Part shown: piece after piece, positions 49,105-61,010 of the stretch
How the letters are laid out: each line of letters begins with the position of its first letter
Numbering within the stretch: the first letter of the stretch is position 1
NCBI GenBank assembly: GCA_020002185.1
Contig: CM034532.1
Span: 25,584,100-25,648,099, forward strand
Source: Paraescarpia echinospica
Taxonomy: Eukaryota; Annelida; Polychaeta; Sabellida; Siboglinidae
Direction of reading: 5' to 3'
DNA: 64,000 bases
Made by a program: the position numbers and the translations under genes
Notes under the pieces: generated by a model
What the model was told of the DNA's origin: nothing
What the model saw: the letters and a program-made list of their open reading frames with translations, nothing else
Databases searched by the model: none

Positions 49105-51926
49105 ATAACAATAACAAGTGTCATTTGTCATGTTTCAGATATGTGACAATAGCAACTAGTGTCATTTGTCCAGTTTCAGAGGTGTTGCAATGATAACAAG
49201 TGTCATTTGTCATGTTTCAGATATGTGACAATAGCAACTAGTGTCATTTGTCCAGTTTCAGAGGTGTTGCAATGATAACAAGTGTCATTTGTCATGTTTC
49301 AGATATGTGACAATAGCAACTAGTGTCATTTGTCCAGTTTCAGAGGTGTTGCAATGATAACAAGTGTCATTTGTCATGTTTCAGATATGTGACAATAGCA
49401 ACTAGTGTCATTTGTCCAGTTTCAGAGGTGTTGCAATGATAACAAGTGTCATTTGTCATGTTTCAGATATGTGACAATAGCAACTAGTGTCATTTGTCCA
49501 GTTTCAGAGGTGGTGCAATGATAACAAGTGTCATTTGTCATGTTTCAGATATGTGACAATAGCAACTAGTGTCATTTGTCCAGTTTCAGAGGTGTTGCAA
49601 TGATAACAAGTGTCATTTGTCATGTTTCAGATATGTGACAATAGCAACTAGTGTCATTTGTCCAGTTTCAGAGGTGTTGCAATGATAACAAGTGTCATTT
49701 GTCATGTTTCAGATATGTGACAATAGCAACTAGTGTCATTTGTCCAGTTTCAGAGGTGTTACAACAATAACAAGTGTCATTTGTCATGTTTCAGATATGT
49801 GACAATAGCAACTAGTGTCATTTGTCCAGTTTCAGAGGTGTTGCAATGATAACAAGTGTCATTTGTCATGTTTCAGATATGTGATAATAGCAACTAGTGT
49901 CATTTGTCATGTTTCAGAGGTGGTGCAATGATAACAAGTGTCATTTGTTATGTTTCAGATAAGTGACAATAGCAACTAGTGTCATTTGTCCAGTTTCAGA
50001 GGTGTTGCAATGATAACAAGTGTCATTTGTTATGTTTCAGATAAGTGACAATAGCAACTAGTGTCATTTGTCCAGTTTCAGAGGTGTTGCAATGATAACA
50101 AGTGTCATTTGTCATGTTTCAGATATGTGACAATAGCAACTAGTGTCATTTGTCCAGTTTCAGAGGTGTTACAACAATAACAAGTGTCATTTGTCATGTT
50201 TCAGATATGTGACAATAGCAACTAGTGTCATTTGTCCAGTTTCAGAGGTGATGCAATGATAACAAGTGTCATTTGTTATGTTTCAGATAAGTGACAATAG
50301 CAACTAGTGTCATTTGTCCAGTTTCAGAGGTGGTGCAATGATAACAAGTGTCATTTGTCATGTTTCAGATATGTGACAATAGCAACTAGTGTCATTTGTC
50401 CAGTTTCAGAGGTGTTGCAATGATAACAAGTGTCATTTGTTATGTTTCAGATAAGTGACAATAGCAACTAGTGTCATTTGTCCAGTTTCAGAGGTGTTGC
50501 AATGATAACAAGTGTCATTTGTCATGTTTCAGATATGTGACAATAGCAACTAGTGTCATTTGTCCAGTTTCAGAGGTGTTACAACAATAACAAGTGTCAT
50601 TTGTCATGTTTCAGATATGTGACAATAGCAACTAGTGTCGTTTGTCCAGTTTCAGAGGTGTTGCAATGATAACAAGTGTCATTTGTCATGTTTCAGATAT
50701 GTGACAATAGCAACTAGTGTCATTTGTCCAGTTTCAGAGGTGTTACAACAATAACAAGTGTCATTTGTCATGTTTCAGATATGTGACAATAGCAACTAGT
50801 GTCATTTGTCCAGTTTCAGAGGTGGTGCAATGATAACAAGTGTCATTTGTTATGTTTCAGATAAGTGACAATAGCAACTAGTGTCATTTGTCCAGTTTCA
50901 GAGGTGGTGCAATGATAACAAGTGTCATTTGTTATGTTTCAGATAAGTGACAATAGCAACTAGTGTCATTTGTCCAGTTTCAGAGGTGTTGCAATGATAA
51001 CAAGTGTCATTTGTTATGTTTCAGATAAGTGACAATAGCAACTAGTGTCATTTGTCCAGTTTCAGAGGTGTTGCAATGATAACAAGTGTCATTTGTCATG
51101 TTTCAGATATGTGACAATAGCAACTAGTGTCATTTGTCCAGTTTCAGAGGTGTTACAACAATAACAAGTGTCATTTGTCATGTTTCAGATATGTGACAAT
51201 AGCAACTAGTGTCATTTGTCCAGTTTCAGAGGTGTTGCAATGATAACAAGTGTCATTTGTCATGTTTCAGATATGTGACAATAGCAACTAGTGTCATTTG
51301 TCCAGTTTCAGAGGTGTTACAACAATAACAAGTGTCATTTGTCATGTTTCAGATATGTGACAATAGCAACTAGTGTCATTTGTCCAGTTTCAGAGGTGTT
51401 GCAATGATAACAAGTGTCATTTGTCATGTTTCAGATATGTGACAATAGCAACTAGTGTCATTTGTCCAGTTTCAGAGGTGGTGCAATGATAACAAGTGTC
51501 ATTTGTTATGTTTCAGATAAGTGACAATAGCAACTAGTGTCATTTGTCCAGTTTCAGAGGTGTTGCAATGATAACAAGTGTCATTTGTTATGTTTCAGAT
51601 AAGTGACAAAAGCAACTAGTGTCATTTTTTCAGCTTCAGAGGTGTTGCAATGATAACAAGTGTCATTTGTCATGTTTCAGATAAGTGACAATAGCAACTA
51701 GTGTCATTTGTCCAGTTTCAGAGGTGTTGCAATGATAACAAGTGTCATTTGTTATGTTTCAGATAAGTGACAATAGCAACTAGTGTCATTTGTCCAGTTT
51801 CAGAGGTGTTGCAATGATAACAAGTGTCATTTGTTATGTTTCAGATAAGTGACAAAAGCAACTAGTGTCATTTGTCCAGCTTCAGAGGTGTTGCAATGAT
51901 AACAAGTGTCATTTGTCATGTTTCAG
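49105..51926 (+). repeat. 82 bp dimeric array carrying the exon 5 splice acceptor
   Basis: About 34 copies of an 82 bp unit made of two related ~41 bp halves: CATGTTTCAGATATGTGACA and CCAGTTTCAGAGGTGTTGCA. The second half ends with the acceptor TTTCAG and the first 13 nt of exon 5 (AGGTGTTGCAATG). The final half-unit before the exon is fused to the true exon 5. Each dimer thus presents two TTTCAG sites. Selecting the nearest upstream copy adds 41 nt and gives a TGA within exon 5. Confidence 0.96.
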
Positions 51927-51994
51927 AGGTGTTGCAATGCAATGAAGTATACAGTTGTCTTCATCATATTTGCATTGGCTTTGCTTCTTGTTGG
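51927..51994 (+). CDS. LMBRD1: LMBRD1 exon 5
   Basis: Sixty-eight nt, phase 0 in and phase 2 out: RCCNAMKYTVVFIIFALALL then LVG. It is a membrane helix preceded by a K-Y-T motif that LMBD1 proteins share (LKYTLGF-type). Acceptor CATGTTTCAG, donor GTTGG followed by GTAAGTGCC. It is flanked on both sides by arrays derived from its own junctions, leaving only 68 bp of unique coding sequence between about 5 kb of repeats. Confidence 0.92.
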
Positions 51995-54251
51995 GTAAGT
52001 GCCATAAACCTCCAGGAGACTTGTGTTGTTCTGTGTAAGCATACAGCACCAGGAGACTTGTGTTGTTCTCTGTAAGCATACACCTCCAGGAGACTTGTGT
52101 TGTTCTCTGTAAGCATACACCTCCAGGAGACTTGTGTTGTTCTCTGTAAGCATACACCTCCAGGAGACTTGTGTTGTTCTCTGTAAGCATTCACCTCCAG
52201 GAGACTTGTGTTGTTCTCTGTAAGCATACAGCACCAGGAGACTTGTGTTGTTCTCTGTAAGCATTCACCTCCAGGAGACTTGTGTTGTTCTCTGTAAGCC
52301 TACAGCACCAGGAGACTTGTGTTGTTCTCTGTAAGCATACACCTCCAGGAGACTTGTGTTGTTCTCTGTAAGCATACACCTCCAGGAGACTTGTGTTGTT
52401 CTCTGTAAGCATACACCTCCAGGAGACTTGTGTTGTTCTCTGTAAGCATTCACCTCCAGGAGACTTGTGTTGTTCTCTGTAAGCATACAGCACCAGGAGA
52501 CTTGTGTTGTTCTCTGTAAGCATTCACCTCCAGGAGACTTGTGTTGTTCTCTGTAAGCATACACCTCCAGGAGACTTGTGTTGTTCTCTGTAAGCATACA
52601 GCACCAGGAGACTTGTGTTGTTCTCTGTAAGCATTCACCTCCAGGAGACTTGTGTTGTTCTCCGTAAGCATACACCTCCAGGAGACTTGTGTTGTTCTCT
52701 GTAAGCCTACAGTACCAGGAGACTTGTGTTGTTCTCTGTAAGCATTCGCCTCCAGGAGACTTGTGTTGTTCTCTGTAAGCATACACCTCCAGTAGACTTG
52801 TGTTATTCTCTGTAAGCATACAGCACCAGGAGACTTGTGTTGTTCTCTGTAAGCATTCACCTCCAGGAGACTTGTGTTGTTCTCCGTAAGCATACACCTC
52901 CAGGAGACTTGTGTTGTTCTCCGTAAGCATACACCTCCAGGAGACTTGTGTTGTTCTCTGTAAGCCTACAGTACCAGGAGACTTGTATTGTTCTCTGTAA
53001 GCATTCGCCTCCAGGAGACTTGTGTTGTTCTCTGTAAGCATACACCTCCAGTAGACTTGTGTTATTCTCTGTAAGCATACAGCACCAGGAGACTTGTGTT
53101 GTTCTGTGTAAGCATACAGCACCAGGAGACTTGTATTGTTCTCTGTAAGCATACACCTCCAGGAGACTTGTGTTGTTCTCTGTAAGCATACAGCACCAGG
53201 AGACTTGTGTTGTTCTCTGTAAGCATTCACCTCCAGGAGACTTGTGTTGTTCTCTGTAAGCATACACCTCCAGTAGACTTGTGTTATTCTCTGTAAGCAT
53301 TCACCTCCAGGAGACTTGTGTTATTCTCTGTAAGCATACAGCACCAGGAGACTTGTATTGTTCTGTGTAAGCATACAGCACCAGGAGACTTGTATTGTTC
53401 TGTGTAAGCATACAGCACCAGGAGACTTGTGTTTTTCTCTGTAAGCATACACCTCCAGGAGACTTGTGTTGTTCTCTGTAAGCATACAGCACCAGGAGAC
53501 TTGTGTTGTTCTCTGTAAGCATTCACCTCCAGGAGACTTGTGTTGTTCTCCGTAAGCATACACCTCCAGGAGACTTGTGTTGTTCTCTGTAAGCATACAC
53601 CTCCAGGAGACTTGTGTTGTTCTCTGTAAGCCTACAGTACCAGGAGACTTGTGTTGTTCTCTGTAAGCATACACCTCCAGTAGACTTGTGTTATTCTCTG
53701 TAAGCATTCACCTCCAGGAGACTTGTGTTATTCTCTGTAAGCATACAGCACCAGGAGACTTGTATTGTTCTGTGTAAGCATACAGCACCAGGAGACTTGT
53801 ATTGTTCTGTGTAAGCATACAGCACCAGGAGACTTGTATTGTTCTGTGTAAGCATACAGCACCAGGAGACTTGTGTTGTTCTCTGTAAGCATACACCTCC
53901 AGGAGACTTGTGTTGTTCTCTGTAAGCATACAGCACCAGGAGACTTGTGTTGTTCTCTGTAAGCATTCACCTCCAGGAGACTTGTGTTGTTCTCCGTAAG
54001 CATACACCTCCAGTAGACTTGTGTTATTCTCTGTAAGCATACAGCACCAGGAGACTTGTGTTGTTCTCTGTAAGCATTCACCTCCAGGAGACTTGTGTTG
54101 TTCTCCGTAAGCATACACCTCCAGGAGACTTGTGTTGTTCTCTGTAAGCATACAGCACCAGGAGACTTGTGTTGTACTGTGTAAGCATATAGCACCAGGA
54201 GACTTGTGTTGTTCTCTGTAAGCACACAGCTCCAGGAGACTTGTGTTGCAG
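51995..54251 (+). repeat. 37 bp array filling intron 5, units start with a splice donor
   Basis: The whole intron is about 61 tandem copies of GTAAGCATACACCTCCAGGA followed by GACTTGTGTTGTTCTCT. The first unit is the true donor (GTAAGTGCCATAAACCTCCA) and the last unit ends as the acceptor (GGAGACTTGTGTTGCAG). Every unit thus begins with a GTAAG donor and contains CAG. Variants: CAGCACC or CACCTCC, CATTC or CATAC. Minus-strand frames such as repeats of LTENNTSLLEV are by-products. Reading into the first unit from exon 5 gives GGG TAA, an immediate stop. Confidence 0.97.
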
Positions 54252-54340
54252 TATGTTCCTGCCGCTGCGACCTTTCACCCCCAGCAATGGCACTGAGTGG
54301 GAGGACCTGAAGAACATCTTCGCAGACCTCAACAGTAATC
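54252..54340 (+). CDS. LMBRD1: LMBRD1 exon 6
   Basis: Eighty-nine nt, phase 2 in and phase 1 out: with exon 5 it reads GMFLPLRPFTPSNGTEWEDL then KNIFADLNSN. The NGT sequon in an N-x-T-EW context matches the glycosylated luminal loop of LMBD1, and the following helix with KxIFADL is also conserved. Acceptor TTGTGTTGCAG, donor AATC followed by GTGAGTTC. Confidence 0.95.
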
Positions 54341-54461
54341 GTGAGTTCATGACTCTGTCAGGGCTACCTCAAAATCATGTTTCATGGCCCTCTCAGGCAG
54401 GCCTTTAGCCAGAAATAATTTTTTGCCAGTCTTGAATGAATCAAAAGTATGCCATTTAGCA
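54341..54461. other. Start of LMBRD1 intron 6
   Basis: Short unique intron stretch before the 36 bp array. The donor is not duplicated. Confidence 0.6.
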
Positions 54462-57400
54462 TGTGGATGGCTTGCATGGAAGCCATTCATGTCAGTCACA
54501 GCCATTATTGCATAGAAGCCATACATGTCAATCACAGCCATTATTGCATGGAAGCCATTCATGTCAGTCACAGCCATTATTGCATGGAATCCATTCATGT
54601 CAGTCACAACCATTATTGCATGGAAGCCATTCATTTCATGTCAGTCACAGCCATTATTGCATGGAAGCCATTCATGTCAGTCACAGCCATTATTGCATGG
54701 AAGCCATTCATGTCAGTCACAGCCATTATGGCATGGAAGCCATTCATGTCAGTCACAGCCATTATTGCATGGAAGCCATTCATGTCAGTCACAGCCATTA
54801 TTGCATGGAAGCCATTCATGTCAGTCACAGCCATTATTGCATGGAAGCCATTCATGTCAGTCTCAGCCATTATTGCATGGAAGCCATTCATGTCAGTCAC
54901 AGCCATTATTGCATGGAAGCCATTCATGTCAGTCACAGCCATTATTGCATGGAAGCCATTCATGTCAGTCACAGCCATTATTGCATGGAAGCCATTCATG
55001 TCAGTCACAGCCATTATTGCATGGAAGCCATTCAGTGTCATGTTCACAGCCATTATTGCATGGAAGCCATTCGTGTCAGTCACAGCCATTATTGCATGGA
55101 AGCCATTCGTGTCAATCACAGCCATTATTGCATGGAAGCCATTCGTGTCAGTCACAGCCATTATTGCATGGAAGCCATTCTTGTCAATCACAGCCATTAT
55201 GGCATGGAAGCCATTCATGTCAGTCACTGCCATTATTGCATGGAAGCCATTCATGTCAGTCACAGCGATTATTGCATGGAAGCCATTCATGTCAGTCACA
55301 GCCATTATTGCATGGAAGCCATTCATGTCAGTCACAGCCATTATTGCATGGAAGCCATTCATGTCGGTGACAGCCATTATTGCATGGAAGCCATTTATGT
55401 CAGTCACAGCCATTACTGTATGGAAGCCATTCATGTCAGTCACAGCCATTATTGCATGGAAGCCATTCATGTCAGTCACAGCCATTATTGCATGGAAGCC
55501 ATTGATGTCAGTCACAGCCATTATTGCATGGAAGCCATTCATGTCAGTCACAGCCATTATGGCATGGAAGCCATTCATGTCAGTCACAGCCATTATTGCA
55601 TGGAAGCCATTCATGTCAGTCACAGCCATTAATGCATGGAAGCCATTCATGTCAGTCACAGCCATTATTGCATGGAAGCCATTCATGTCAGTCACAGCCA
55701 TTATTGTATGGAAGTCATTCATGTCAGTCACAGACATTATTGCATGGAAGCCATTCATGTCAATCACAGCCATTATTGCATGGAAGCCATTCATGTCAGT
55801 CACAGCCATTATTGTATGGAAGCCATTCATGTCAATCATGTCAATCACAGCCATTATTGCATGGAAGCCATTCATGTCAGTCACAGCCATTATTGCATGG
55901 AAGCCATTCATGTCAGTCACAGCATTATTGCATGGAAGCCATTCATGTCAATCACAGCCATTATTGCATGGAAGCCATTCATGTCAGTCACAGCCATTAT
56001 TGTATGGAAGCCATTCATGTCAATCACAGCCATTATTGCATGGAAGCCATTCATGTCAGTCACAGCCATTATTGCATGGAAGCCATTCATGTCAGTCACA
56101 GCCATTATTGCATGGAAGCCATTCAAGTCAGTCACAGCCATTATGGCATGGAAGCCATTCATGTCAGTCACAGCCATTATTGCATGGAAGCCATTCATGT
56201 CAGTCACAGCCATTATTGCATGGAAGCCATTCATGTCAGTCACAGCCATTATTGCATGGAAACCATTCATGTCAGTCACAGCCATTATTGCATGGAAGCC
56301 ATTCATGTCAGTCACAGCCATTATTGCATGGGAGCCATTCATGTCAGTCTCAGCCATTATTGCATGGGAGCCATTCATGTCAGTCACAGCCATTATTGCA
56401 TGGAAGCCATTCATGTCAATCACAGCCATTATGGCATGGAAGCCATTCATGTCAATCACAGACATTATGGCATGGAAGCCATTCATGTCAATCACAGCCA
56501 TTATTGCATGGAAGCCATTCATGTCAGTCACAGCCATTATTGCATGGAAGCCATTCATGTCAATCACAGCCATTATTGCATGGAAGCCATTCATGTCAGT
56601 CACAGCCATTATTGCATGGAAGCCATTCATGTCAGTCACAGCCATTATGGCATGGAAGCCATTCATGGAAGCCATTCATGTCAATCACAGCCATTATTGC
56701 ATGGAAGCCATTCATGTCAGTCACAGCCATTATTGCATGGAAGCCATTCATGTCAATCACAGCCATTATTGCATGGAAGCCATTCATGTCAGTCACAGCC
56801 ATTATTGCATGGAAGCCATTCATGTCAATCACAGCCATTATTGCATGGAAGCCATTCATGTCAATCACAGCCATTATGGCATGGAAACCATTCATGTCAG
56901 TCACAGCCATTATTGCATGGAAGCCATTCATGTCAATCACAGCCATTATTGCATGGAAGCCATTCATGTCAATCACAGCCATTATTGCATGGAAGCCATT
57001 CATGTCAGTCACAGCCATTATTGCATGGAAGCCATTCATGTCAGTCACAGCCATTATTGCATGGAAGCCATTCATGTCAGTCACAGCCATTATTGCATGG
57101 AAGCCATTCATGTCAGTCACAGCCATTATTGCATGGAAGCCATTGATGTCAGTCACAGCCATTATTGCATGGAAGCCATTCATGTCAGTCACAGCCATTA
57201 TGGCATGGAAGCCATTCATGTCAGTCACAGCCATTATTGCATGGAAGCCATTCATGTCAGTCACAGCCATTATTGCATGGAAGCCATTCATGTCAGTCAC
57301 AGCCATTATTGCATGGAAGCCATTCATGTCAGTCACAGCCATTATTGTATGGAAGTCATTCATGTCAGTCACAGACATTATTGCATGGAAGCCATTCATG

Positions 57401-58312
57401 TCAATCACAGCCATTATTGCATGGAAGCCATTCATGTCAGTCACAGCCATTATTGCATGGAAGCCATTCATGTCAATCACAGCCATTATTGCATGGAAGC
57501 CATTCATGTCAGTCACAGCCATTATTGCATGGAAGCCATTCATGTCAATCACAGCCATTATTGCATGGAAGCCATTCATGTCAATCACAGCCATTATAGC
57601 ATGGAAGCCATTCATGTCAATCACAGCCATTATTGCATGGAAGCCATTCATGTCAATCACAGCCATTATGGCATGGAAGCCATTCATGTCAATCACAGCC
57701 ATTATTGCATGGAAGCCATTCATGTCAGTCACAGCCATTATTGCATGGGAGCCATTCATGTCAGTCACAGCCATTATTGCATGGAAGCCAATCATGTCAG
57801 TCCAGCCATTATTGCATGGAAGCCATTCATGTCAATCACAACCATTATTGCATGGAAGCCATTCATGTCAATCACAGCCATTATTGCATGGAAGCCATTC
57901 ATGTCAGTCACAGCCATTATTGCATGGAAGCCATTCATGTCAGTCACAGCCATTATTGCATGGGAGCCATTCATGTCAGTCACAGCCATTATTGCATGGA
58001 AGCCATTCATGTCAATCACAGCCATTATGGCATGGAAGCCATTCATGTCAGTCACAGCCATTATGGCATGGAAGCCATTCATGTCAGTCACAGCCATTAT
58101 TGCATGGAAGCCATTCATGTCAGACACAGCCATTATTGCATGGAAGCCATTCATGTCAATCACAGCCATTATTGCATGGAAGCCATTCATGTCAGTCACA
58201 GCCATTATTGCATGGAAGCCATTCATGTCAGTCACAGCCATTATTGCATGGAAGCCATTCATGTCAATCACAACCATTATTGCATGGAAGCCATTCATGT
58301 CAATCACAGTGA
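54462..58312. repeat. 36 bp minisatellite filling intron 6
   Basis: About 107 copies of CATTCATGTCAGTCACAGCC followed by ATTATTGCATGGAAGC. The unit is a multiple of three and stop-free in most frames, giving frames up to 1287 codons on plus and 429 on minus. Blocks share variants (GTATGGAAGTCATT near 55707 and 57347), so segmental duplication of about 1.64 kb is present. Unlike its neighbours this array does not contain a splice junction of the gene. Confidence 0.97.
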
Positions 58313-58755
58313 TTACTTTGACCAGTTTAGTTTTTCAATGACAAACCCGTGTCATTAGAGCCAATTGTTTAATTAATACTGATCTATTCAATTTGTTTCA
58401 CTACCAATTGTGCCAATGATAGTAATTAATGTGGGCGCCTAGACATGGAACTATTAGTTATTCTCGTGGCCAGCTGGCCTCCTCTAAAGTCCACCAGTCT
58501 TATCAGTTGTAATTACCCGTCTTGGCCAGGCAGCTGCCAGTCTTGAAGACGGGTCTCTGGCTAAGCCCCTGCTCTCAGGACTTTCTCAGTCATTACAATT
58601 TCTTGATAAACAACACTTGTGATTTTTTTAGCATTAGTCAAACAAGAAATCGTGAAATATTGCGGCCACAAGAGTCATGAAAGACTGGTCACCGTCTGTC
58701 TTTAATGTGTGACTGCATGTAAGATGGTCACATGAGCGACGATGTTTGTTTACAG
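58313..58755. other. End of LMBRD1 intron 6
   Basis: Unique sequence ending in the acceptor GTTTGTTTACAG. Nothing else seen. Confidence 0.6.
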
Positions 58756-58829
58756 ATGGTGAGGATGCCATTTCATTTGCTGTGAGCGCAATGACAACCG
58801 CCGGCTGGCTCGCTCTCATTGTCTACACG
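58756..58829 (+). CDS. LMBRD1: LMBRD1 exon 7
   Basis: Seventy-four nt, phase 1 in and phase 0 out: H then GEDAISFAVSAMTTAGWLAL and IVYT. It is a membrane helix equivalent to the LAALSFSISSLTLIG-type helix of LMBD1. Donor ACG followed by GTGCGTACC. The intronic side of this donor is the founder of a 35 bp array. Confidence 0.94.
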
Positions 58830-59165
58830 GTGCGTACCACCCTTGACTGATTCCTAGCTGGCTGGTATGTACCACCATTGACTGATTCCTAGCTGGCTGG
58901 TATGTACCACCCTTGACTGATTCCTAGCTGGCTGGTATTTACCACCCTTGACTGATTCCTAGCTGGCTGGTATGTACCACCCTTGACTGATTCCTAGCTG
59001 GCTGGTATGTACCACCCTTGACTGATTCCTAGCTAGCTGGTATGTAACACCCTTGACTGATTCCTAGCTGGCTGGTATGTACTATCTTTGACTGATTTTT
59101 GCTGTCTGGTATGTACCTCTCTTGACTGATTCTTGTTGCCAGGTATGTACCATTCTTGACTGATT
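58830..59165 (+). repeat. 35 bp array derived from the exon 7 donor
   Basis: About nine copies of GTATGTACCACCCTTGACTG followed by ATTCCTAGCTGGCTG. The true donor is the first unit (GTGCGTACCACCCTTGACTG); later units have GTATGT, an arguably stronger donor core. Units degenerate to the right. Reading from exon 7 into the first unit gives GAC TGA, a stop. Confidence 0.94.
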
Positions 59166-59254
59166 CCCAGATATCTACAATGTTCTTCAAAACTGTCGAA
59201 GATTAAAGATTGAAATTAAATTGAAGATTAAAGCAACATAAGGGATCATCTCAG

Positions 59255-59695
59255 AACATTGATTGATTGATTGATTGGTTGTTTATTTCCAAGTGGAAAA
59301 TGCATACAAAGAGAACTACATGCAATATACAATACATAAACATTTACACATGGAAATGGAGGGAGATAGAAGTGTTGTACTTATTAATCACTTCCCCCAA
59401 CACGACCATAACTTGTACAAGTATATTAAACACAACATTGGTAACAGCATGGAAATATATATATATTGATATCCAATATAAGACAAAATTACTTTCATCT
59501 GACCTCAGCCCCCACCCCTCCCACAGACGAAAGTTTGTAAACATACTTTAACATAGATATATGATTATATCACTATATTAACAGTATCGGTGCATAGCGT
59601 GAACTATCGATGTCCAACACCAGACGAAACTATCCCTGACCCCCAAAATGAAAGTAATTTCATCTGATATCAGTCATCGACGTTCTGAAATGATC
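59255..59695 (-). mobile_element. Possible retrotransposon 3' end ending in (CAAT)n
   Basis: On the minus strand the sequence ends CCACTTGGAAATAAACAACC followed by (AATC)n, a polyadenylation-like AATAAA plus short tandem tail, as seen at 3' ends of several LINE groups. No coding part is recognised. Low-confidence call from tail architecture only. Confidence 0.4.
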
Positions 59696-59699
59696 TCTA

Positions 59700-60157
59700 A
59701 GAAGCGTTTGTGTGAAGTGAGTTGTTGCCTTGTCTCGGGCATACGGCATGAGTGCATGGCCCATCGACCTGATGTGTTTGTGTGAAGTGAGTTGTTGCCT
59801 TGTCTCAGGCATACAGCATGAGTGCATGGCCCATCAACCTGATGTGTTTGTGTGAAGTGAGTTGTTGCTTTGTCTCAGGCGTACAGCATGAGTGCATAGC
59901 CCATCGACCTGATGTGTTTGTGTGAAGTGAGTTGTTGCCTTGTCTCAGTCTTAGGCATGAGTGCATGGCCCATCGACCTGATGTGTTTGTGTGAAGTGAG
60001 TTGTTGCCTTGTCTCAGGCATACGGCATGAGTGCATGGCCCATCGACCTGATGTGTTTGTGTGAAGTGAGTTGTTGCCTTGTCTCAGGCACACGGCATGA
60101 GTGCATGGCCCATCAACCTGATGTGTTTGTGTGAAGTGAGTTGTGGCCTTGTCTCAG
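59700..60157 (+). repeat. ~70 bp array of the exon 8 acceptor plus 35 nt of exon 8
   Basis: About 6.5 copies of GTGTTTGTGTGAAGTGAGTT, GTTGCCTTGTCTCAG and then 35 exon-8-like bases GCATACGGCATGAGTGCATG with GCCCATCGACCTGAT. The true exon 8 diverges from the unit after CTGAT (CCGAGG instead of GTGTTT). In the array GT follows immediately, so each unit formally looks like a 35 nt microexon between CAG and GT. Using the nearest upstream acceptor adds 70 nt and leads to a TAG at the end of exon 8. Confidence 0.95.
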
Positions 60158-60283
60158 GCATACGGCATGAGTGCATGGCCCATCGACCTGATCCGAGGTT
60201 CTCGCAGTGTAGCTGTAGAGAGGGTGGACACAGAACAGGCCCTGGAGGAGACACGGGCACGCATACTTGGCATCACAAGTAGG
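60158..60283 (+). CDS. LMBRD1: LMBRD1 exon 8
   Basis: Forty-two codons, phase 0 at both ends: AYGMSAWPIDLIRGSRSVAV, then ERVDTEQALEETRARILGIT and SR. The AYGMSAxPxxLIRG-S motif is one of the most conserved parts of LMBD1, at the membrane-cytosol boundary, and starts the long cytosolic loop. Acceptor TTGTCTCAG, donor AGTAGG followed by GTGAGTAG. Both junctions are tandemly copied into the flanking introns. Confidence 0.96.
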
Positions 60284-61010
60284 GTGAGTAGTCTCTACAG
60301 GGTGTGTGAGTAATTGTCTCTCTATTGGGTGTATGAGAAGTTGTCTCTCTACAAGGTGTGTGAGTAACTGTCTCTCTACAGGGTGTATGAGTAGTTGTCT
60401 CTACAGGGTGTATAAGCAGTTGTCTCTCTACAGGGTGTATGAGTAGTTGTCTCTACAGGGTGCATAAGCAGTTGTCTCTCTACAGGGTGTATGAGTAGTT
60501 GTCTCTTTATTGGATGTATGAGTAACTGTCTCTCTACAGGGTGTATGAGTAGTTGTCTCTCTATTGGGTGTATGAGTAACTGTCTCTACAGGGTGTGTGA
60601 GTAGTTGTTTGTCTACAGGGTGTATGAGTAGCTGTCTCTACAGGGTGTATGAGTAGTTGTCTCTACAGGGTGTATGAGTAGTTGTCTCTCTACAGGGTGT
60701 ATGAGTAGTCTCTCTACAGGGTGTATGAGTAGTTGTCTCTACAGGGTGTATGAGTAGTTGTCTCTCTACATGGTGTATGAGTAGTTGTCTCTACAGGGTG
60801 TATGAGTAGTTGTCTCTCTACAGGGTGTATGAGTAGTCTCTCTACAGGGTGTATGAGAGTTGTCTCTCTACAGGGTGCATGAGTAGTTGTCTCTACAGGG
60901 TGTGTGTGTAGTTGTCTCTCTACAGGGTGTGTGAGTAGTTGTCTCTCTACAGGGTGTATGACTAGTCTCTCTACAGGGTGTATGAGTAATTGCCTGTCTA
61001 TGTGATGAGT
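60284..61010 (+). repeat. ~27 bp array derived from the exon 8 donor
   Basis: About 27 copies of ACAGGGTGTATGAGTAGTTG plus TCTCTCT. The first unit is the real donor region (GTGAGTAGTCTCTACAGGGT); copies with GGTGTGTGAGTAG keep a GTGAGT donor, while most have GTATGAG. Reading into the intron from exon 8 gives GTG TGT GAG TAA. Units vary in length (TCTC or TCTCTC). Confidence 0.93.

Noticed and set aside
51909..54225. Minus-strand repeat protein LTENNTSLLEVYAYREQHK
   Set aside because: Antisense of the intron 5 array; overlapping equivalent frames show it is a by-product.
54449..58312. 1287-codon open frame, the longest in the window
   Set aside because: It is wholly made of the 36 bp intronic repeat, several other frames on both strands are equally open, and it sits inside LMBRD1 intron 6.
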